DNA of 64,000 nucleotides from Cenococcum geophilum 1.58 (GCA_001692895.1 KV748205.1:1702798-1766797), one strand, 5' to 3'; positions 47,045 to 58,953 are shown, counted from the stretch's first letter. The notes: generated from the letters alone by a model not told the origin. A program made the numbers and translations.

Positions 47045-47835
47045 ATTTAAATTAAATTAAATTAGATCCTTAATATTAATAAGGTTTAATTACTGAACAA
47101 ACGTCTTGTGCTTTTAACGAGGCAAAGCCTTTATTAGGCCATCTACTGTTATATCCGCAGTAGGCACCCATTTAATATTAATGCTTCCTTTACAAACTTC
47201 CTGGCGGAGCTAGTGGTGATAGATATTAACGTATTAAAGCTTAGTATTAAGCTTTGCGTCGCTTTTAGTAAATAGTTGAATTGTCTGTAGGTTATTGTAA
47301 TATATCATTTGCTTCTTATTGGGGTCAAATCCGATTTCTTTAAAGAATTACTGCCACTAAATTAATTCGGTAGCTGCATGCGACAGGGCTAGGAGCTCTG
47401 CTTCCGTGCTTAATTTTATTACTAACTTCTACTTTATAGATTGCTAGTTAATTAGCCCTTTAAATAAGGTGAATAGATAACCTTCTATGCTCTTTCTGCT
47501 TACTAGGTCGTCGCCAAATAATATATTACTAGCCCTTGCGAAGATCTGGTTTATTATATTCTCCTTTAAGTACTTAATCGCAAGGGTCTTGGTTTAATTA
47601 AGGTAGGCAATTGCCCTCATAGCAGCTGCGTTGTAAATTAGTAACGGATTTTATAAGAATTCTAATAGCTTACTTACTGTTCTCGCTATATTTAGATAAG
47701 TAATATTAGCTATATAGAGTATAGATCTGACTTTCCTCTAATAGGCGTAGGTATCCTATTTAGAGGCTTACTCTAAATTAGGCTTAAGTTCCTTAATACC
47801 TATTAGTATATATATCTTGCGATAATCTTTAACTT
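47045..47835 (-). pseudogene. Copia RNase H / pol C-terminus, RIP-damaged
   Basis: Minus-strand frame reads STEAELLALSHAATEL, FFKEIGFDPNKKQMIYY, LQTIQLFTKSDAKLNTKL, LRQEVCKGSINIKWVPTAD and KALPR-stop-KHKTFV, the typical end of copia pol. Stops sit at Gln/Trp positions. No active copy is possible. Confidence 0.85.
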
Positions 47836-47836
47836 T

Positions 47837-48262
47837 AATATAACGGAACCTTGTAGCAGGAACTACGATGGGCTCGTTATTGGGCTAGGTGTATAGGAAA
47901 TGTAAGTATAAAAGTCAACAACGTAATAATAACTAGTGGAGTGGTTGCCTAACAGATTAACTCCAATTGTATTCTAAGAATTACTATAAGGAAGGAACCA
48001 TCTTAGGTAGGGATTAAGGGTCCTTAAATACACAACCGTACTCCTATAAAGTCCTTTTTATACATAATATACGTATGCTCTATCTACTCTATTATAGATC
48101 CTATAGATTGTATAGATTATACAGATCACCCTACGTAACCTCGGTTACTATTCCTCGTTATATAGCTCTATCAGCTCTATCCTAGACCATACCTAAATTA
48201 ACTAACTAGCTTCTTCTAACTCTTCTCTAAGTAGTTATAATATTATACTTAAAGCGTCCGTA
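47837..48262 (-). repeat. Gypsy B 3' LTR, split by the CATCAG element
   Basis: Inverted match to the LTRs at 18047 and 53547. Only its first ~5 bases lie on the other side of the insertion (49980-49984). Confidence 0.85.
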
Positions 48263-48619
48263 CATCAGCAAATTGTTTATGCCTCCTGACAGTACTGACA
48301 GGCTCCTGACAGCTCCTGTCAGGGCTGCCAGGATCTCCAGGAGACACTCACACTCGGCTTCCTGTCAGGGCCCTGTCAGGAGGCTACCCGGACCACACGT
48401 ACTACACGGACCATTAGGACCTCCAGGACCTCCAGGACCTCCAGGACCATCAGGACAATTAGGACAATTAGGACAATCAGAGTTCCAGATTTTAAAATTG
48501 GGTATATTAATACTCCAGTATTTTTAGCAGTTAAAATATAAAAATCAGTTCAATTTTAGGCCCTATTCTATATACAGGATGCTTTAAGCAATCTAAATAA
48601 TCCAAGTCGGTCCTTCCTA

Positions 48620-48690
48620 CCTACCACCTATGTCTATGTCTGTGTCTGTATCTGTATCTGTGTCTGTGTCTGTGTCTGTGTCTACTCGGG
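48620..48690. repeat. TGTCTG/TATCTG microsatellite
   Basis: About eleven 6-bp units of TGTCTG with TATCTG variants, inside the CATCAG element. Confidence 0.9.
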
Positions 48691-48811
48691 CGTCGAGCGA
48701 TTGATCGAGACGAGGGGTAAGGCTCTCGCAGAGGCTCCAAACTGTCGATTGGCGGTGTTCCCGATAATCCGCCGGCCGTGTACAGATTTCCTAACTGGGC
48801 CTAGTGCCTGC

Positions 48812-48844
48812 CTACCTGTCTGCCTGTCTGCCTGCCTGCCTGCC

Positions 48845-48897
<53 letters not shown>

Positions 48898-48935
48898 GCC
48901 TGTCTGCCTGTCTGCCTGTCTGCCTGCCCGTCTGT
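48812..48935. repeat. TGTC/TGCC tetranucleotide microsatellite
   Basis: About thirty 4-bp units; the middle is pure TGTC, the edges are TGCC mixtures. Confidence 0.95.
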
Positions 48936-49100
48936 ATCAGTGTCTAATTCAATTCGGGGGAGGGGTCGGCCCGATCGAAGGCTCTGATTACATTCAAACG
49001 CTGGTCGTCTGGGGTACCTAGGAGGACTTGATTCGATTCGGTGACGGGCCGATATCGAAGCTCTAGTTCAATTCGATCAATCAATTAATTGAATCGTTTG

Positions 49101-49250
49101 TGGTATCTGCTGGCTGGTCGTTCGAACGGTCGTCGTCTGGTTCTGGCAACGGTCGTCTGGTTCTAGCGATGGTCGTCTGGTGACGGTGACGGTCGTCTAG
49201 ATCTGACGACGGTCGTCTGGTTCTGCTGATGGTCCTCTGCTGGCTGCCGT
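49101..49250. repeat. GGTCGTCTGGTTCTG-type minisatellite
   Basis: Units built on ACGGTCGTCTGGTTCTGG at ~18-21-bp spacing; the same family, inverted, fills 63740-64000. Confidence 0.8.
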
Positions 49251-49377
49251 TCTAGTGCCTCCCTAGGTAGGGAGGATGTAAGGAAGGGTAAGAAACAAGG
49301 TGGCTACATAGGGGCATACTTGGCAAGGCACGTGCAGGCTATCGGGAATATAGCGGGGACCCGATAGCACTGTGTGT

Positions 49378-49880
49378 AGGGTCCTGTTCAGGAACGCATT
49401 AGGATAGAAGGGTCCTGTTTAGGAACGCATTAGGATAGTAGGGTCCTATCAGTCCTGTCAGGAACGCATTAGGAGGGTCCTGTTTAGAAACGCATTAGAA
49501 TAGTAGGGTCCTGTCAGTCCTGTTCAGGAACGCATTAGGATGGTAGGGTCCTGTTCAGGAACGCATCAGGATGGGAGGGTCCTGTTCAGGAACGTATCAG
49601 GATGGGAGGGTCCTGTTCAGGAACGTATCAGGATGGGAGGGTCCTGTCAGTCCTATCAGGAACGCATTAGGATAGGAGGGTCCTGTTCAGGAACGCATCA
49701 GGATGGGAGGGTCTGTTCAGGAACGTATCAGGATGGGAGGGTCCTGTTCAGGAACGTATTAGGATAGGAGGGTCCTGTCAGTCCTATCAGGAACGCATTA
49801 GGATGGGAGGGTCCTGTTCAGGAACGCATCAGGATGGTAGGGTCCTGTCAGTCCTGTCAGGAACGCATCAGGATGGGAGG
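49378..49880. repeat. GGGTCCTGTTCAGGAACGCA minisatellite
   Basis: About fifteen units of 32-35 bp (GGGTCCTG, TTCAGGAACGCAT, TAGGATRGGA). Some carry an inserted TCAGTCCTG. The inner CCTGTTCAGG is palindromic and resembles the CCTGTCAGG subterminal repeats of the host element. Confidence 0.9.
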
Positions 49881-51429
49881 GTCCTGTCAGGAGCCTGTCA
49901 GGACGATCAGGACGATCAGGACGGTCAAAATCCTGTCAGGAGACCTCCAGGATCTTGGCACCCCAACAAAATGCTGATGTAACACCATCTCCCTTCTCTT
50001 TATCTTTGTCCTTAAAGATTTAAAATATCTCTAAGTTGTTTACTAGAGGTGTAATATCCGTCTAGTTAGTTTAGTTAATATTATTACTTATTATACCTAA
50101 AGCAATTTCTTCTTCCTTAACTACTCGTCGTGTTCGCACTATAGCTGCGATATTATCTCTTAGTAAGATTATGCCGTCTCCATGTTCTCGTTGCTCGAAA
50201 GAGGGGTTAGTTTATATTATATTGGTAAACCCATCTTCGTAATAACCGTCCTCTTATTTAAAGTGCACTAGAGCGAATATTTATTTATCCTATAATGTTT
50301 ACTCTATCTCTAATACTAAATATACGCGACTTATTATTTTAAATAGTTGTCTAGTTCCCTAATTAATTTATCTTAGGGTTTTATATTTAATCTGCTGCTA
50401 TATAGCTAGATAATAAACTATCTATTACTCTAGTGGAGTTACGCCGTTTTTATAATATAGAATAAGAGGCTGCCGATGCTTAACAAAGAGCCCTTAAGTC
50501 TTATCTTGCGGCGTTCGCTTAGTTAATCCGTCTTAAGAAGGTCCGTAAGAAGGTGCGCTTTAAGGAGTAGAAACTTATAGAATAGGGTTTATAGGAGCTT
50601 AGTAATAAAAGAACGGACTCTCTTTTAATAGAGAAGGAAATAAATTTAAGTAGTTCGGTAACTACTCTTCCTAGGTCCCCCTTAGGTAACTTATTCTTTA
50701 GCAATCCTTTTTTATTAATATTGCCTAACCTAATCTCTTCCGATACTCTTATACCTTTCCTATAGTATTTTTTAAATTCTTTAGTAGCTCCTAGGTAGTC
50801 TTAGTATAGCCTATCCACTTAACTTTATACTATATTTTATTGTTAACGTCCTTATAACTAACGATCTTTAAAACTTGCTATTTATCTTCTTCTTATCCTC
50901 TATACGTGTCTACTTTATAAACTAGTAGCTTAATATTCCTGTATACTAGCTCTAGTATTACAATATACTATATAGGGTAGATCTTTATTTTGGCTAGTAG
51001 GTTTAACTTAAATATAACTAGTAAAATCCTTTACGCGATTTTAAAAGGTCCTAGTCTAATATAGTCTAACTTCTTGCTTAGTCGTTAACTCTTAAAATTT
51101 TTATGTAGTAGCTATACTTTATCTCCCTCCTTAAGATCTGGTCCCTTAAATCTCTTAGCGTTATAGTACCTTTTTATTCTTTCTTATACTTTCTTTACTG
51201 ATTCTATAAGGTCTATATAAAGATTTATTAACATCTTTATTCTTTCTTTAGCTGTACTACTTATTTTCTTTACTTATCTTAGTAATAACGATGTTCTTGG
51301 CTTATATCCATAGTTTGCTTTAAATAGCAATATGCCTATCCCTTCTTAAGGTGTTGCGTTATATGTAAACTATATAACTGGTAGTAATGATACCCAATTA
51401 TTCTGTATATAATTAATATAATGCCTTAG

Positions 51430-51600
51430 TGTTGGGATTACGGTGGGGGGGGTTTTGGTATCAATTGTATTCGTCTTCTTCTTTTCTTCTACTTCTATAG
51501 GTAGAATTTGATAGACCTCCTGAGCTCGCTTAGCTCACGTGATCAACCCAATTGGTTACAAGCAAACGTATCCACTGTATCGTAAAACCTTATTCAGACA
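51430..51600 (-). repeat. LTR of gag-only copia (3' in element orientation)
   Basis: TGTTGGGATTACGG ... TATTCAGACA on the plus strand. It differs from its partner at five positions, all C/T or G/A. Confidence 0.9.
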
Positions 51601-51648
51601 CTGGCAACAACTAGGAAATAAGAAAAGTGGTAAATAAGTCCGTAGTCT

Positions 51649-53010
51649 CTATTCCTGTTCCCTTGCAAATTCGGTCCAAAATACCTCTGCCTTAGGGTCG
51701 TCGTGATAACTAGAATAGGGTTCTATATTGAGGTAGAAGTTAGAGGCTCCCTAATCCTCAGTATCGCCATTACTGCCCTCAAAATCGGAGATATATTGAC
51801 GTATTCTCCGGTCCCTTTCATCCTTTGTATGGTTTGTAGACCAATATCCAGATCTGCTGCATATAAAGCACTTTTTGCCCTTATTGCGGTGTTGACGGTT
51901 AGGGGGGTAGTATCGTCGGTTAGGGGGGTGGTATCATCGGTCGGTATAGAATGATTTAGTCTCTTGTTCTTGTTTGCCGTACGTCGCGATTGAGGATTTA
52001 ATGTCGCTAATGAGGCCGGCGAGGGTAGTAGCGGGTCGAAAGCAGGCTGGTTTGCAAGCTGATACGTCTTAGCACGCAGTAAGGAGCTTATTATAGAATG
52101 TCGTGTTATTTTAAAGGTCCTTTACTAGCCCACGTTGTAGTTGCCACATCTCGTTAATTAATACCTGAAATGCTTGGCCTGTATTAAGTCCTTTTTAAGT
52201 AGTAACTTGTTTAAGCGTAATTGCATTCCATTTTGATAGGATATTATGTTTATATTCGTCGCCTTTAAAGTATAATTTAAGGCCTACGTATACGTTCTTG
52301 AGGTTAAGATCTTTAAGGTAGGTAAAGTAGTATTTAAGAGCAAGGCCGCGGAGCATAGTAGGAATAGTAATGGTGTATGCTTGCTTAGGGACGCCGGCTC
52401 GGAGGCAGTAGTTTTGGAAGATCTTAAACTTAAAATTAAAGTTATCTTGTTCGCTAGAGTATTTGACTTCGTCCGTGTAGAGCTTAGCTAAGTTGGTGAT
52501 CTCTCTTCCGAAGCTTCCTTGTAGGGCGAGCTGGTCTATAGCTGGGGTAGTTTAAATGGGAGCAGTCGATAGTAGAGGTGGGGTAGGAGTTGCTGGGGTA
52601 GGGTTGTCGGTAGGGTCGTTGGTAGGGTCGTCGGTAGGGTTATCGGTAGGGTTGTTAGTAGGGTTGTTGACAGGGTCATCGGTAGGCCATTTTGAGGGAG
52701 TTGGTTTATGAATAGCTCCTAAGAGGCCGTCTGCAATTGACTTCCTTGCCTTCTTCCGTACGTATACTCTATTTTTACGGAGGTAATCCCTGATCTTCTT
52801 TAATCGATCCTTGCTAAGATTATTAAGTATATCCCTCGTAAACGACTTAAAATCGTTGATAAAGCTCTCCCATAGGTCGAATCCCTTCTATCCATTCTCC
52901 TTATATATCGATAATCGCCAATCGACGAATGCTTCGACTTCCTTGATATCGGTTGCGGTCGCGTCGATTCCGGTCTTTTATTTTGCAGTATCCATCGCGG
53001 AGGTAGCCAT
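51649..53010 (-). pseudogene. Copia-type Gag, RIP-damaged
   Basis: From ATG 53010 one frame of 454 codons reads MATSAMDTAK-stop-KTGID, an NPTDDPTND repeat, KLYTDEVKYSSEQDNFNFKF, YCLRAGVPKQAYTITIPTML, GLALKYYFTYLKDL, TLAGLISDIKSSIATYGKQE and a zinc knuckle KCFICSRSGYWSTNHTKDER near the C-terminus. All are hallmarks of fungal copia Gag. About eight in-frame stops, each where Gln (or similar) is expected. It ends 49 bp before the LTR. Confidence 0.85.
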
Positions 53011-53238
53011 CTTTTGGTTCTGTAGTTGATTCGACAGTTAGACTAGAAGCGTGGATATACCTATAAACTAGTTGCTCTGAAGGCGTGATGGACACAGGTC
53101 AGAAGCGCGAGTAACCTCACAAACTGGCCTTTGGGCTTAGTAAGCAATACCTTAATTCTTAGCCTTTAATAAGAGGTCTAGAGAATCAGACAGTGCCTCT
53201 CTTCATTATACCTTGCTGATCTGTGCAACACTGATCAG

Positions 53239-53409
53239 TATTGGGATTACGGTGGGGGGGGTTTTGGTATTAATTGTATTCGTCTTCTTCTTTTCTTCTA
53301 CTTCTATAGGTAGAATTTGATAGACCTCCTGAGCTTGCTTAGCTCACGTAATCAACCCAATTGGTTACAAGCAAACGTATCCACTGTATCGTAAAACCTT
53401 ATTTAGACA
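53239..53409 (-). repeat. LTR of gag-only copia (5' in element orientation)
   Basis: Same length as its partner. At all five differences this copy has T or A where the other has C or G; four of the five are in CpA context, the RIP signature. Confidence 0.9.
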
Positions 53410-53546
53410 CTTAGATACTGTTCTAGCGTCTAATTTAGTCTTTTTATTTAACCGTCTGTCTGTAGATAATATACAGTAGAAGTTACTACTTAAACTCCTT
53501 ACTCTGCTAAGAATACCTCCTAAAATACTGCTATAAATCTTAAATC

Positions 53547-53974
53547 TGTTACGGACGCTTTAAGTACAATATTATAACTACTAGGAGAGGAGTCGGAAGA
53601 AGCTAGTTAGTTAATTTAGGTATAGTCCAAGATGGAACCAGTAGAGCTATGTGACGAGGAATAGTAACTAAGGTTACGTGGGGTGATCTATATAATCTGT
53701 ATAATTTATATAATCCATAATAGAGTAAATAGAGTATATATATATTACGTACAAAAAGGATTTTATAGGAGTACGGTTGTGTATTTAAGGACCCTTAGTC
53801 CCTACCTAGATAGTTCCTTCCTTATAGTAATTCTTAGAATATAATTAGAGTTAATCTGTTAGGCAACCACTCCACCAGTTATTATTACGTTGTTAACTTT
53901 TATACTTACATTTCCTATATACCTAGCCTATTAACGAGCCTATTGTAGTTCTTGCTATAAGGTTCCGTTATACA
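53547..53974 (+). repeat. Gypsy D 5' LTR
   Basis: TGTTACGGACGC ... GGTTCCGTTATACA. It inserted into gypsy B integrase; the five bases before it are AAATC. It is closely related to the gypsy A and B LTRs. Confidence 0.85.
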
Positions 53975-54016
53975 ATTACTACCTAGTTATGGTATTAATA
54001 TAAGAAGTCGAATAAT

Positions 54017-57000
54017 ATGCCACTAAAAGCAGCTACTATAACGCCATTGACGGCAGCAACTATATTAAGGTTAGGTAACGACACCAGTATAGCAGATATT
54101 AACTTATAGCAACCTGTAACGGTTGGACAGCTATAAGAGATAGTTAACTAGTTAACAGCTAATAATATAGTATTAGAAGAAAGACTTAACGGAATAGGAG
54201 CGGTAAAGATTAAGCTACTATTAATTAAGAGATTTATAGAAGAGAGGTTAAAGCTTAAAGGATTCCTTACGCAGATGCACTTTAAGGTCTTATAGGAGGG
54301 AGTAAAGTTACCTATACCCGTGGATCGGATAGCCTACGCAGGACTATTCTTATTAGGAAAAGTACTTAAGTGGTTTAAACCTTATCTTATAGAGATATAG
54401 GCAAACGGAATAACGACTACTAACCAAGACGTGCGATTTATGTTCTTAAGTTGGAAAGGATTCGTAGAATAACTTATGCAGATATTTGGAGACCCGGAAG
54501 AAATAACTATAGCAGAAAGAAAACTCCAGAACCTTATATAACGAACTTTAGCAATTAAGTATATAATATAGTTCCAGACACTAGCAATATAAGTAGAGTA
54601 GAATAATAGGGTGCTTATGGCATAGTATAAATAAGGACTTAAGGCTAAAGTCTAGGACGCGATTATCCTAATGGAAGATGCGGACACCCTAAGGGAACTA
54701 ATAGATTAGGCGATTAAGATTAATAATTGGATCTACTAAAGGGAATAGGCTAAGAGAGGCTAGGATAGAGTTTTATAGTCGTATAAGGCACAGAGTACGC
54801 AACGATAGAAGCTAAGTTAGAAACTATGGTATAGCGCGGAGCTAATAGACCTAAGTAGTACTAAGGAAGCCTATAAGAAATGGAGTAAACTATAGAAACC
54901 TAGAGGATAAGGATTAAGTAATTAAAGGTCTAAGGAGTAGAGGCCGAATTAGGGATCTTAACAGTAGAAGACATTTAGGCGGACTCTATAGTAAGAAAAA
55001 TGGTTTAAAGAAGGAGCTTATATAAATTGCGGAAAATAGGGTTATTACGTTAGAGACTATAGAAGTAGGCAGAGTTACTATATAGTAAAAGGCATAAGAC
55101 TAGCAGACAACATATATATATAGAGGGACGATAATATACTGCAAGGAACAAAAGAATATTTAATTAAAAGTTTTGCGTTTTATTATAATAACGCATACCA
55201 AATTTATAAGGACGCTAAGTATAGCGCAAGCTATTAGCTATAAGAGCTAGCACCTATAGGATATAGAGGAACTAATAAACTAGTTCGCAGATCGGACATT
55301 AAGGATAATAAATTTAATATAGGCGAAACATTTCGTAATAATAAGGCAATAAAGGCCGCTAACTAGGAGCGAGTAGACCTTAGAGATGTTATACTAGAGA
55401 TAGAGGATGATTTTACTACGGAATAGGGAATATTAGTAGGAATTAAGACACCACTAGATATAATGTCTATCGCTTTACAAGACGCAAGAGAAGTAGGACA
55501 GCAAACCACTTCGGCACTCGATAAAGGCAAAAGGCCAAAGGCTTAAGATTCTTATAGCGAGATAAGAGATAACCAAGATTCTTAAGACGAGATAAGGCAA
55601 GCTTAAGGACCTATAACGGACGATAACCAATGGAGCAGAGCAGTAGCTTAGTTTAAAGATATACGAATAAGCTCAAAACGGAAGTTCCTACAGGTATAAG
55701 ACTCTTAAGATAAGATGAGTGAGATTTAAGACTCTTAAGACGAGATAAGAACACTAAGTAAGCCTAGTTGGACTAAGGCTGGAGCTAAGCTTAAGTTAGA
55801 AGCAAGCTTAAAATTAAAGAATCTAAGGGGTTAAGAATTCGGAGTACGAATTAGGACACCTATAAGTAAGAGGTAAGGAGCTTCTTTATAGATTAGAGAA
55901 TCTATAGCGCAAATAGCAATTAAACTAGGAGACGAATATATGGACCTAGAGGATTTATTAATAGAACATATAGTTCGGACTAAAGATTAAAAAGTTAATA
56001 CTAAGATTAAGAAGTATAAAGACTTTAAGGATCTAAGCGCGAGGCGCAAACTAAAAGAAACCATAGAAAAGTTTAGGCAAAGAATTATTACATAGCAAGA
56101 ACAGAAACTAGACAAGAGATCTAGTATATTGGGACGTATAAAGGGCAGAGCGCTAGTACAAAGAATCACTAATAGGCCGAGGATAGGCATATTAAGAGCT
56201 AAGTAGCTTACTAAACTAGAAGATAAAGAGGATCTAGGGATCCTAACTAGATTTAAAGAACAACATATAAAAGGCTGTTACGACGTAGTAATAAGAAGAT
56301 ACTTCCTTACGGATAAGCCGTATACACTTTAGTAGCTGTACTAAAAGTGGTATAGGCAAAGGCACAACAATAAGTGGGAAGATTTCTATATATGGTTGGA
56401 TAAGAAAGTTATCTAGGACCACTCGATTATAGAGAAGGCTATAACCCATATTAAAGGAGCCTTAATTATAATATTAAAGGATCTAGAGGAACATTTAGAG
56501 GACTAGAGAAGTAAGCGACGTATCTTAGTACCTATAAATAAAGTTATAACGTTTAGATCAACATAATAGAGGTTTAAACTTAAAAATAAAAACGAGTTAA
56601 GAGTTTACCTAAAGTACCTAGCACACTATACGTTATTATAGATTACGTGCGTGGATAATATATACGAGATGCACAAGAATCTAAAGGAAAAGAATCGGAA
56701 ATACCCTATAAGGATGTACTAGATAACAGATAAGCAATAATATAAAAATACTAAATATATATATAGATGGCATTTAGCAGAGGACTAAAAGGAAGGAAGT
56801 TTAGTACTTTAACTAGGAAGATTCCTTATAGAAGAATGCTTAGACAGACGATAGTAGTGGGAATGCCCAGAGAATACGTGTTTATGGTATATTAAAGATA
56901 AAAAGCGAACTAGGTATTAGCTAAAGAGCGAGCTAAGTATACTAGGATTAAGCAGCTAACAGTTAAAAAAAGTAGAGGCCTACGGGACCAAAGGGAGCCA

Positions 57001-57055
57001 GTAGTAGAGCCTTAGACCCTTAAAGGAATTTAAGGACGGCACCTAAATTTATAAG
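54017..57055 (+). pseudogene. Gypsy D Gag with long C-terminal extension
   Basis: One frame from ATG 54017 (MPLKAATITPLTAATILRL) runs about 1,000 codons with only TAG/TAA stops, explainable as RIP-mutated Gln or Trp codons. Residues ~80-250 look like a Ty3-type capsid (IAYAGLFLLGKVLKWFKPYL, QIFGDPEE, ILMEDADTLRELID). A zinc knuckle follows at 55022-55066 (NCGK-stop-GYYVRDY, first Cys changed to Tyr). In the same frame ~670 further codons continue: an acidic region with DS-stop-DEIR repeats (55555-55760), a basic helix-rich part (56000-56220) and a region with WEDFYIWLDKKVI and WECPENTCLWYIKD. I recognise no family for this extension. Pol starts in another frame near 57060. Confidence 0.75.
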
Positions 57056-58953
57056 TTAAATGGCAAGATTAGCAGTTTAAAGCGCTAATAGATAGTAGAG
57101 CAACGCAAAACTATATCTTACTAGCAGCAGTTAAAAGGATAGGACTACCTTACAGACAAAAGGAGAAACTTTACCTATTAGTTACAATTTTAGGAGATCT
57201 AATAGCCTATAGAGGAGGCATTATTAATCTTAAAACAGGACCTATTTAGATAACTATTAAAGGAAGACGAATTAAGATGTCTTTTAATATCCTACTATTA
57301 GGACGGGACGAGGCAGTATTAAGCATGCCTTAGTTATAGGAATATAATCCGAAGATTAATTGGATTACAGGTTAGGTCGATATTAGAGATACTTAACGCC
57401 GTAAAATGTGATAATAAGCTAAAATGGTATAGTACTAAGTCGGAGCGATATATAAAGAGACTAAGCGAGGCTTAAGTTATGTACTAAAGAGATACTATAA
57501 GTATGGTAAGAAACTATAGTCATTAGAAAGTAAAAAGCTGTTAGAGTATGCAGTATAGGACTATAAGATAGAATTGGAACCAGGAATAAGTCTAAAGTTC
57601 TTTTTAATCTATAAGCTTACTAAAGAAGAAAATAGAGCACTAAAAGAGTTTGTCTAGAAAAATCTATAAAAAGGATATATTAGACTATCGCAGTTATTAG
57701 TAGGATATCTAGTACTGTTTGTACTAAAGAAGAATGGCAAACTAAGGCTATGTATTAACTATAGATAGTTAAACAGTATTACCAGGAAGGATAGGTATCC
57801 TTTACCCTTAATTAGCGAAATCTAAGACAGAATAGGTAATGCGCAAATCTTTATAAAGATAGATCTAAGATAGGCGTACTATTAGATTAGGATTAAGGAA
57901 GGTAATAAATAGAAGGCAGCCTTTAGGTCAAAGGAAGGACTATATAAACTATTAGTTATACAATTCGGGCTTATAAACGTACTAGAAACGTTCCAGAAGC
58001 GTATTAATAATATATTAGGAGAATACTTAAATAAATTCGTTATGGTATATCTTAATAATATTATTATCTATTTAATAACTAAGGAAGAACACGGGGAATA
58101 CGTTAAATAGGTTTTAAAGAGACTATAAGAAGAATAGATGCCAGTAGTAATTAAGAAATGCGAGTTCTTCACTAGGAAGACCGATTTCGTTAGATTTATT
58201 ATTAAACTAAGCTAACTTAGTATAGATCTAAAGAAGATCGAGGCTATAGTGAATTGGTAGGAACTAGAAAACGTTATATAGTTAAGATTATTTTTAGGAC
58301 TTTGTAATTACTATAGAAGGTTTATAGCGCAGTAGTTAAAGGACATTAAGCTATTTACGTAATTAATAAAGAAAGAAGAACTATGGGCATAGGGAGAGGA
58401 ACAAAGAGAACTCTTTAAGAAAGTTAAAGAGTTGTTTACCCAGGAGCTAGTTCTTAAGATCTATTAACTAGGACTAGAGACGGTTATAAAGACGGATGTA
58501 TTAGATTATATACTAGGGGCATACTTTATATAAAGGCATTAAGATAGATGGCACCTAGTAGCATACTATAGTTAGAAGATAATACTACTAGAGTTAAACT
58601 ATAACATCTATAATAAGGAGTTATTAGGTATAGTTATAGTATTAAAGGAATAGAAAGTATTCTTATAAGGTATAAAGAAATTATTTATAGTTAAAACGGA
58701 TTATAAGAACCTAATAGGATTCCTAATAATAAAGGAACTTAACCAAAGATAGGTTAGATAGGCAGAGATGCTTATAGAATACTATTTTGAGATTTAGTAT
58801 ACTAAGGGTACAGATAATATATAGGTAGATGCTCTAAGCCGTAAAGCTAAACTATAAAATAATGAAAAGCTATTAGGGGCTTTACTGCGAAAAGATACAG
58901 ATAGATTAATTAGGTATAATTATCCAAAGATTATAGCAACTTAAAAAGATAAG
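57056..58953 (+). pseudogene. Gypsy D Pol: protease, RT, RNase H, RIP-killed
   Basis: Protease FKALIDSRATQNYILLAAV (DSG changed to DSR) at ~57077; RT with KKNGKLRLCINYR (57730-57770), YPLPLISEI, FGLINVLETFQKRIN, and YLNNIIIY at 58048-58071 where active enzymes have Y-x-DD; both aspartates are Asn. Then LFLGLCNYYRRFI, RNase H-like KTDVLDYILGAYF and ELNYNIYNKELLGIV, and DALSRKAKL. Many TAG/TAA stops. Integrase is missing because gypsy E inserted at 58954. Confidence 0.88.

Larger units (their letters stand above)
46576..47835 (-). mobile_element. Ty1/copia element, 3' part only
   Basis: Minus-strand order: RNase H end of pol, spacer, C/G-run polypurine tract (CCCCCCC at 46931-46937 on the plus strand), then the 3' LTR. 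The insertion cuts the ADH pseudogene; the 5 bp outside the LTR are AGTAT (46571-46575). The 5' part is missing beyond 47835, where gypsy B begins. Confidence 0.8.
48263..49979. mobile_element. CATCAG-ended TIR element loaded with minisatellites
   Basis: Ends CATCAGCAAATTGTTTATGCC-like (left) and GGCACCCC..CAAAATGCTGATG (right) are inverted repeats of ~20 bp with mismatches. TA flanks lie at 48261-48262 and 49980-49981. The uninterrupted LTRs at 18047 and 53547 show the empty site with one TA, proving insertion. Inside: CAGGA-rich subterminal repeats at both ends, TGTC/TGTCTG microsatellites, an ~18-20-bp GTCGTCTGG minisatellite, a ~115-bp unique block shared with 63605-63720, and a 32-35-bp minisatellite. 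No transposase is encoded, so it is non-autonomous, probably Tc1/mariner-type by its TA target. Confidence 0.8.
51430..53409 (-). mobile_element. Gag-only (TR-GAG-like) copia retrotransposon
   Basis: 1,980 bp, complete: two 171-bp LTRs, one gag frame, no pol. A CTTAG duplication lies at 51425-51429 and 53410-53414 inside gypsy B integrase. The gag frame runs on the minus strand. Without protease, reverse transcriptase or integrase it must have used enzymes of a partner copia. Confidence 0.85.
49985..53546 (-). pseudogene. Gypsy B: integrase, chromodomain and 3' region, interrupted
   Basis: Inverted homologue of gypsy A (16480-18046). Segment 49985-51429 carries the 3' ORF region, chromodomain and end of integrase. 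After the gag-only copia insertion, 53415-53546 continues the integrase with the TDG...K/TERLN block and FIAVF-like start. Its 5' part was displaced by gypsy D at 53547. Stops are TAG/TAA at Gln/Trp positions. Confidence 0.8.

Noticed and set aside
48812..49880. Possible CRISPR-like repeat/spacer pattern in the minisatellites
   Set aside because: Units are contiguous tandem copies without unique spacers, and the genome is eukaryotic.
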